Below are positions 47,901 through 57,167 of a stretch of 64,000 nucleotides of DNA, piece after piece (the stretch's first letter is position 1; every line of letters begins with the position of its first letter). A model generated the notes under the pieces. It ran no database searches and was not told where the DNA came from. It worked only from the letters and a program-made list of their open reading frames with translations. Made by a program: the position numbers and the translations under genes. The stretch is from Aspidiotus rigidus (Eukaryota; Arthropoda; Insecta; Hemiptera; Diaspididae), in NCBI GenBank assembly GCA_035079385.1, contig JAVHKY010000003.1:14977001-15041000 (forward strand). Reading direction: 5' to 3'.

Positions 47901-50900
47901 AACAAGATATTAAGATTGGTCAAACGTGAAATCGCGTCGTGAATCATAAACCAGTTCAATCAGACCATCTTCCGGACAGTAATGCCGTCAGTGTTGAGAT
48001 GACGCATTATCTCTCGAAGGCGATGCGTTTACGGTAGGAATTCTCCTTATAGAGGAGCCTTTCCGATCCCTCACGGAATTTGTGGCCGCTGTTTATTAAA
48101 TGATCAGCAAAAGCTGACTCCCCTAAGTGTCCCTTAGTTCAAGACTTCAGGTTCTCGGCTACTCTCACCTTCACCTGGCGGCTGGTCTCACCAATATAAA
48201 AGCCTCCACAATCCCTATATTCCCTCTTATAAACACCACTCTTCTCATCAACGGGTATGGGGTCTTTCAGCCGCACAAACAACCCTTTAAGAGTGGTAGG
48301 GTTGTAAGAAACCAGTCTGAAGCCGAACGGGCGGAGGGTCCGACCCAATTGGAGGGAGAACTTCCCCAGGAAAGGGAGACTGATCCAACGCATACGTTGT
48401 GTCTCGGGGGAGGGAGGTAGTGGAATCAAGAATGCTCCTCGTGTCAACGTCGACATTGACCCCATTCACTCTGGTCAGGTATTTTATTGTAAGTAATTCT
48501 TTCTTGAAGGCAGTCTGACTGAGAGGAATACGTGTCAGTCTGTGAACTAGGCTATTGAAAGCAGCCATATTATGAGCAACACGACAGAACGAACCTCCGT
48601 GAACCCCACGCCCTCCTCCTTTACGGGCTGCCTAAAGTGCGTAAGAACAGGTTTCATTCATCTCCTCAATTTTCATGTCCAAGTTTGAACTTGACCTATT
48701 TTCCTCGAACCAGGTGTTACTTAATCATATTCCCTATGAGCACAGGCACGTTGATGACGTTCTATGCACGTGGACTGGTCCCCCAAAAGCCCGCCTCCTA
48801 TCTTATACAGCTTGGAAGTCAAAATTTTTCCTAGTTCTCTTCTATCATACATAGCTCGGAGGTCGAAATTTTTCCAAGTCCCCTCCTGTTATATGTAGGT
48901 ACAAAGACCAGGCCTGTGGCACCAGATTTGATGACGTCATAGATCTGGTACGTCAAATTTTTTTAGATCCCACGTGTCCCATAAAATAGGTTCCCTGCTA
49001 CCTCTCGTTCAATTCCGTTAAAGAACACGTAAGTTTTTTTTTTTTGGTAGCAAATCACATAATTTGAAATATTACCTCTGAAAAATCTTGAAGGATGACT
49101 TAGGATCAAAAGGTCAGTGAGTGATTATGTACTTGAAACTTGAAATGTGCTCGTTTTGAGGTCAGAAAAACGCACAACATTCCTTTAGGTATACCTACAG
49201 CATTCATGTTTTAACGGTCATAGAAATGACGAGAATACTAATGGATGAGTCACCTAATAGTCCATGGGCCATAGCAAAAATTGGTATAACTCGGGGGGAC
49301 AAAGCGCCACTTTAGGGTTTGTTGGGTAGGGCCATTCTAAGCCCAAAAAACCATGATAGACATTTCAGAAGTGTAGCTATCCAAAATGGCGGCCATTTCA
49401 AGATGGCGGACCTGGGTTGTACAGAAAACCCTTATATTTCACGTAGGAATTGTTGGATTTCCTTTTTTGCTTTCTTAAATGAAAGATCATATCAAGAGCT
49501 ACAATTTTGTTCTCAACGGTTTTTGCCTATCCCGCATTTTTCAGGCGCAAATTCGAATTTTTTACAGTTCAGCGTATAGCTGTAGTAGAAAGCTGTGGTG
49601 GATACATCTTAACACAGAAGTTATCTGCCATCGATATTGTTATGATGATTTATAGATTTTTGTAAGGAAAATGTGGACCCCCTCCCCCCAGTTTCAGCCA
49701 CGGAAAAACTTGAAACTTATGCTCTCATCGGTTTACACGCATTTTTCGGTTGTGATACCGTGAGCGCGTTCGCTGAAAAAGGAAAAGTGAAGCCGTACAC
49801 TTTAATGAATGATAACGAAAAGTACCTAAAAGTATTCGTCAGGAAGAAGTGTTTGCGGTTATTGAAGATTTCACAAAAATCCGGAGAGTGAATAAATTAG
49901 CGTGCATGTTCCGTATGGAAAGAGGTGAAATTAGCTCCACTGAACTTCCACCTTGCGAAAATGCTCTGCGATTATACGAGTAAGCTCGTAGCGCAAACTA
50001 CCAAGCGTTTCCTTGGCACCAGTGTCCCCAACAGCACCTACTTACCGATCCTACCGAGCATGGTTGGATAGCAGACGAAGACGGTAAGGAGCTAAGTATT
50101 GTTTGGAGGACAATAAAAATTTGCGCGTCAAGCGATCTTAAAGAATTTTACCTGCGATTGTAAAAGGCAGTGCAAGTCTGAGACCTGCGCCTGCATGAGA
50201 CAGAAGCTGCAGTGCTCTGCACTTTTTCATGGTTTCCACTGTACCAATGAAGATGCGGAGAAAGCGACCAAGAGCAATGAAAACTATGACTACGACGATA
50301 CAGACGATGAAGATGAAGACGACTCTGATGAAGATTATTTTTAAGGTTTTCCTCTACTGTAATAGATTTTAAGAGGTAATTTACTTGAGGGGGTCCATAT
50401 TTTCCTCACAAACATCTGTAAGTCATCATAACAATATCGATGACAGATAACTTCTGTGTTAAGATGTATATCCACCACAGCTTTCTACTACAGCTATGCG
50501 CTGATCTGTAAAAGATGCGAACTTGCGCCTGAAAAATGCGGGATAGGCAAAAATCGTTGAGAATCAAAATTGTAGCTCTTGATATGATCTTTCATTTAAA
50601 AAAGTAAAAAAAGGAAATCCAACAATCCCTACGTGAGATATAAGGGTTTTCCGTACAACCCAGGTCCGCCATGAAATGGCCGCTATTTTGGATAGCTACG
50701 CTTCTGAAATATCTATCACGGTTTTTTGGGCTTACAATGACCCTACCTAACAAACCCCAAAGTGGCGCTTTGTCCCCCCGAGTTATACCAATTTTTGCTA
50801 TGGCCCATGGACTATAAGTGACCACACGGTCTCTGGACTGCTACTCCTTTTATGTTATACTTTCGAAATACAGAAGATTTTTCGAATAATTTCAAAAAGT

Positions 50901-53900
50901 TTATCACGGGGATGCTACTCGATTACAGAACCTATGATTTTGAGAGTTGAATGAAAGCTCTCGGTAAAGAAACTTTGTCCCACAATCTTATATGGCGTTG
51001 ATTAAATTGATAAATGGTACGTTCTCTCGGGTTGAAATTACATAAGTTACTCTTCAGTATTAGCCTTGAGTAGGCTTAAATTCAAAATATCTTGTAGTAT
51101 GTGTATGCTTTACTTTCTAATTTTTCGAACGAATATGTTTCATGCAGAGTAGTCTATAACTTTAGCGCTAGGCCAAGTTGTTACCATATTATCTCAGCGT
51201 GACTTCGTTTTTCTCTATCTTCTTAGAGTATCAAATGACCGTTGAGGCACGAGACATGGAAGGTTCAGGTTTATTAGCCACCGCGTCGCTTATCATAAGA
51301 ATTCTCGATGTGAACGACGAGACGCCAGCGTTTGAAAATACTCCGTACCATTTTACTCTCACATCGGACATGAGAAATTTCTCGACTCGCGCTACTATTA
51401 AGGTAAACTGGAGTAAAAACTTCTATCCGTATACAAATGCTAAGTACATTGACTTTTCTTCTTTTCATGTTGTAATGAACTTTGAAAAACCCACCGTAAC
51501 ATAAATTATGTTCGTCTATTTTTTTTTTTATTATGTGCTTGTAGGCTACGGACAAGGACGCCGAATCTCCGAACAATGTTGTCCGTTATGAAATAACTAG
51601 TGGGAATTATAACAACACGTTTATACTTAATTCGGAAACAGGCAAGATTAACCTCAGCCTATTATATTAATCACGAGAGCAATTCAGCCTATAATAATGG
51701 TAAATTTGTTTATTTCATTTTAGGCGAGTTGACAGTTAACTACGCGGAGGCGTTAAATAGATTCAGAAAACGGAGACAGGTGTTTAATCCATCTGTCTTC
51801 AATACGTTTGTATTGACAGTTCGGGCGTACGATTTGGGTATGAAAGTTGAACTTCGTCTACACACATTGTAATCGCAAATTGTAAATTAAATTTTGGAAA
51901 ACTTCGTCCCCATTAGGTGTGCCTCATCGGTGGTCAACGACCCAAGTGAAAATTTTCCCTCCAGACAGCGGAACGAGATTGTTGAATTTCCTTTTGCCGG
52001 CTAAAGGAATGAACTACGACAAGATGAAAGAGTTGCTCACGGAAATTACCGGTGGTCAGGTGACTGTGCTCGAGGTTTCCTCGTACCGACCTCAAAGATT
52101 TCGTCGAGCGCTAGCAGAAAATTCTCGGAAATCCGAACCACGTGAAAAGTTAGTTTTTACAAGGATCGAAAGCTTAGTTCATTTCGATGATTTTACTCAT
52201 GAGATCCATTGTCTAGGAATATGGTCGTTGCGCGAGTAACTTACGGTGAAAACTCGGTCGTGGATGTTGAACAAGTATATTATTTGATGCAAAATACATT
52301 TTCAACTAACCCAAGTTCGGAAGATCAGGTACTATCATCTTTACAAGAAGTTCACTCTTATAAGTCAGGGTTTCCAAACGGAATATAGAAAACTGAATAA
52401 AAATTGTTAAATTGAAGCACCTAGAGTCTATAAATTTGTTGAAAATCTCGAACTCACTTCAACTTCCCTTGGTATCTTTTTTCCTCAGATTGACATTCGC
52501 TCAGCCGAAAGTAGTGCCAGTTTATATTGGATCATCATCATTCTAATTCTCCTCCTAATTGCGCTCCTGATTATAGCTGTATTATGTTATTTGTGGAAAT
52601 GTTATCCATGTGGATGGTGCAAGAATTCTTCCAGGTACCTAATTAAATTTATGAAATTATTAGGTGGAGCTCACTCTCGTTTACTAAAATTTTCATGAAT
52701 TTGTTCAAAAATAGAAACAAGGTTCACGTGACCGGAGCCTCTCAGACTGTAGACTTTAGCAACAAGGGAGTTCAAGGTAATTTTTATTGTTAACAAGAAC
52801 AGTAATTGATGCTGATTCGGATAAAATTGAATTTGAGTCATCGTGCTTAAGAGTCCTGCATTTTTATCAAATTCTTTGTTCATTTGTGGTTTCAAATTTC
52901 ATACATGAAATATTGTATACTTACTGCGATACATATAGAAGGTGCCCCCGCCCTCGAAAAATATTCCGATGTTTATGCTGCTCGGCTACGTATTGAACGG
53001 TAGAATAGCAATGAAAGCGTAAGGCCGTGAGATTTGATGCAAGTCCTCCTATCGTTTCAAATTAAGGGTTTATATGTCAGCCAACAGGAAAACTGAATCA
53101 ATGTATGTAGAAGCTAACCAAATACCATGACTGACATCCTGGTAGAGTTACAGTCCTAGAAAAAAAGTAATCTATTAAGCATTTTATTGCTGAAAACTGC
53201 TGGCAGGTGCTCTCGTCATGAGGTGAAAACTCATCATTTCGACACGGTTGGAACACCAAGAAAAAAGATCTTGTTTGAGACTTTTTGCGTTTTTTTTTTC
53301 AATTTTTCTTGAAATAGTGGTGGATCCACGGGGAAGGGGATAATGGGGATATACCCCCTCCCCCACCCTAATTCCGAATTTTTAACAAAAAAAAGGTAGA
53401 TTTACAGAAATACCCGGTTGTGGCAAAGAAAAAGATTGAGGAACTACCTATGTCCAATTTATTTTTGCCAAAATCCCCCTTCCCCCCTCCCCCCTTCAAA
53501 ACAAATAGCCCCTGTGAAAGTTATGAAGTTTAGAAGATAAATACCTCAATACAAAAATAATCTACGTAAAATTTACCAAAAAAAGTATATATTATTCTTT
53601 ATGATTTTTTAATTAACGCAATGCAAATGGAGGTAAATGCGTCATCGAGGTGATGCATGCGCGGCAGCTATCCATTAAAAATAAATAAGTCAAGTGGAAG
53701 TTTTAAAATTGATTTACTTGAAGGCACTGACGTGTCGTCGAAACGTCGGTGCTAATTGTGTATAATTAAAATAATTGTACCTACGTCAGTGCCTTCAAGT
53801 AAATAAATTTTAATTTATAAAAAGCGTCTTCTTTAATAAGTTATTCAAGTGGAAGTTTTAGTCTGTTGGTTTGTTCTCTTATATCTCAAGAACTACCCAA

Positions 53901-56719
53901 CCAATCGCTTTCAAACTTTCAGGATTTACTTGTATTGTTGAAGAATAGCTTTTATGCCATAAATAAGAATTTTAGCTCAAATTTTGTGTCCTCACACGCG
54001 CCAATTGGAAGACAAAGAGCGAAGAAAAACAGGATGGAGAATCATCTGAAAAGAATGCGATATCATTTGAGTCTTTCTTTCCAGCGTATGCGCAGGGATG
54101 TGAGATTGAGAGAGAGTAAAGTGTACTTTTTGTGTGCAATGAGTTTTCAGTTGGCGCACGAGGTTCGCGTATGCTATTTGCAACAACAATATGCGTATGT
54201 AAATAGCCAACATGAATAAGAATGCATTTTTAACAATTGCCAACTTGTTGCTCACCGACAGTACAATTGTCTGTCGTTCTTTTGTTATCGTCATTGTCCT
54301 ATTGTCGGTATTCGGGTATTTTCGGTTCATATAGCAGAGAGAAGATGTACCTACAAAATGTTTGAAGACTAAGCCCGTTGAACCATGTCGACTCTCAATC
54401 GACTCGATGTGACGTCAAATCGACGTCATGTCGACCCATTATTTCAATACATAATCGACACAAATTTGACGTCGATTTCCAGTCGAAATAGTTCCGGGGT
54501 ATGTCGACCGTAAATCGACGGCAAACGACTGGATATCGACGTCAAATCGACTTGCTGGTTTCCAATGTATGGCTCAAAGTCGACGTCGTTATCAAGCCGA
54601 TTCCTGGTGAACGGTTCACTGTATGGCTCAGAATCGACGTCGTTATCAGGTCGATTAAAAAGTACACAAGTTTTTTTCACATTACATCGACCTCGGTATG
54701 AGGTCGATTTTGTGGCTCGACCATTAACCGGGAGCTCTCTTCTCAAAAATATAGTATATTAATCCCTCCTTAAGTAACCGTGAATACATAACTTATATGC
54801 GAGTAGTAAAGTTACAAAAACAAACAGGTCGATATGGAGTCTAAATCAAGTCGACATCATTAAACAGAATTCAAATTTTTTGTCGACTAAAAATCAACGT
54901 CGATTTCGAGTCGACTTTTTCAAATTTTTTATCGACCAGAAGTTGACTCAATTACGACGCCCACAGTGAGTCGACGTACAGTCCATTTTTGGTCACCATT
55001 ACGGCCCGACTAAATCGACTCAAAATCGACTTCGATTTTAAGTCAATTCCAAGCCAACAATAAAAATATTGTAGTCGACCATTTGTCGTCGTCGACATCG
55101 GGTGCTCGAATTCTTCACATTTCACTCATATTGATCACATTTTTGGTAGCTTAAGAGTCGACGTCGAAATGTAGTCAACATGATATTGTATAAAATGTTT
55201 CCTTAGTCTACAATATTTCGACTTCAAATCGACGTCATTATGCAATCGATTTACCTTTAAAATCGACTGTATTTCAATGGGCTTAGGTAAAGATGTCGAC
55301 TCGACGTGAGATCTTAGCCGACTTTGAGTCGACATTGCCTATGACTCGAAACCGACCCTAAATCGACGGTCGACATGGTTCAACGGGAGCGAACGCTCGA
55401 GCAAAACATTTCATCCTCTGTTCCTCTCTCAATTTCGTATTCTGTCCGAAGTAAAATCCTAAGATGATGGGATTTATTTCACAATACAAAGTTAAAATGT
55501 ACAATAATTTGCGCCGTACATCCGTCAGAGCGCACACCTATCGAGTCATAGTGCAGCGCTAAGAAGCAGAAGGCATGAAAAGGAATGTTCCAAAAAGTAA
55601 GAAGTTTTTGAAGAAACTAAAGACATAATATTATTATAGGAAACGAAATTTCCAAACGATTGCAACTATTTTTGTAAATTTGAATTTCAAAATTTTGCTT
55701 CATGTGTCAGAAAGTCTCCCTTTGCTGACTGATACTTGCGCTGTATGTTTGCGTCGCAAATACAAGTCGTGTTCTTGATCTTATCCAGCCTCAATTTTTT
55801 GTGAAATGTAAACTTTGGAACGGAGTGGAATTGAAAGATTTCATGAGAAAGCGTATGCAAAACCAACGAGTCTCCGAGCTCTCAAGTGCGTTGCACGGGT
55901 GACCTGAGCTATCTTCTTTATTCAACCATTAATATTTTGCGAGTGCTAAGCATGAGCCCAGGAATGGATTGAGGGAAGTTGGTCCCGGGGACCCGAGACT
56001 CTACAAGAAGGGGGCCTCCCTATTTCCTCCTTAAAGTTTTTTCCCAACTTGTATTTCTTTTTCTCGCGAGAGGAGAAAAAATCAAAAATATAAGTATTCG
56101 TCATTTTTTAAGCTCATTGAAAAGAGGTACAGTTTCTTTGATTGAATTGGTTTCTTAAAATTTACATAAATTTAATACAAGTACTCGTATTCACATCACA
56201 GTGCGAACGAAAGTACAGACGCTTGAACCTTTGTATGGGCTCTCTCCTGTCCCCTTTGTAGGTACTCTCCTTTGTGTTCTTCAAGAGTAGAGGGCCACCC
56301 AGGCCTGAAATCGGGTCTGGCTAGAAGATTTTGAGTCCTGACCCAGGCCAGAGTAAAACAAGGAAACTTGAAGAGGCGAGGGCACGTTTTTTAGGGGAGA
56401 GGGAAAAAAATTTTCTGGCATAGCCAAATAAATGAAAATCATGTTCCATGTCTTTTATATTTTATCAGTCATCTTGAAATATTTCAGTCTAGGCTTCTAC
56501 TAGGTCAAGTGTTCGTGAGATATTATTCGTTTACCCCTTTACCTATCTTGGCGTCGTATAAGTCTTCTATGAGAAATATGAGGTAGCGCGAACTCGCTCC
56601 GCTCGTTCGCCCCCTGTCTCGCTGTTGTATTGCAATGGTATGAGACAATTCAAGTCTAGGGGACTTGGAAAAATTTCGACTATCCAGCCTTTATTTATTT
56701 TATTATTTAATTATTTAAT

Positions 56720-56772
<53 letters not shown>

Positions 56773-56776
56773 TAAT

Positions 56777-56807
<31 letters not shown>

Positions 56808-57123
56808 TTATTAATTCTTCTACTAGGTCAAGTCTTCGTGATATATTATTCGTTTACCCCTTTACCTATCTTGGCGTCGTATAAGTCTTGTATGAGAAAT
56901 ATTTTGAGGTAATTGTGGGTGTTCTATATTTTGAGGTATCAACTTTCGTGGGGCGAACGAGCGATCTGGCTGTTGTATTGGAATGGTATGAGACAATTCA
57001 AGTCTAGGGGACTTGGAAAAATTTCGACTATTCAGCCATATATGATAGGAAGAGGGACTTGGAAAATTTTCTAATTATTAATTATATCAATTATTTAATT
57101 ATTTAATTATTTAATTATTTAAT

Positions 57124-57167
<44 letters not shown>

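Larger units (their letters stand above)
44615..51226 (+). other. 6.6-kb cadherin intron 10 with three mobile elements
   Basis: Holds a pogo/Tigger transposon, a PLE remnant and a long-TIR element, in that order. 50830-51226 and 44620-45040 contain nothing recognisable. Flanking exons are contiguous in family order and phase. Confidence 0.75.

Noticed and set aside
49673..49891. Short frame as a host gene exon
   Set aside because: It lies inside a TIR-bounded element and is followed by frameshifted remains of the same protein.
56625..56912. 95-residue frame with Leu/Ile/Tyr repeats as a membrane protein
   Set aside because: It translates a TTTA microsatellite.
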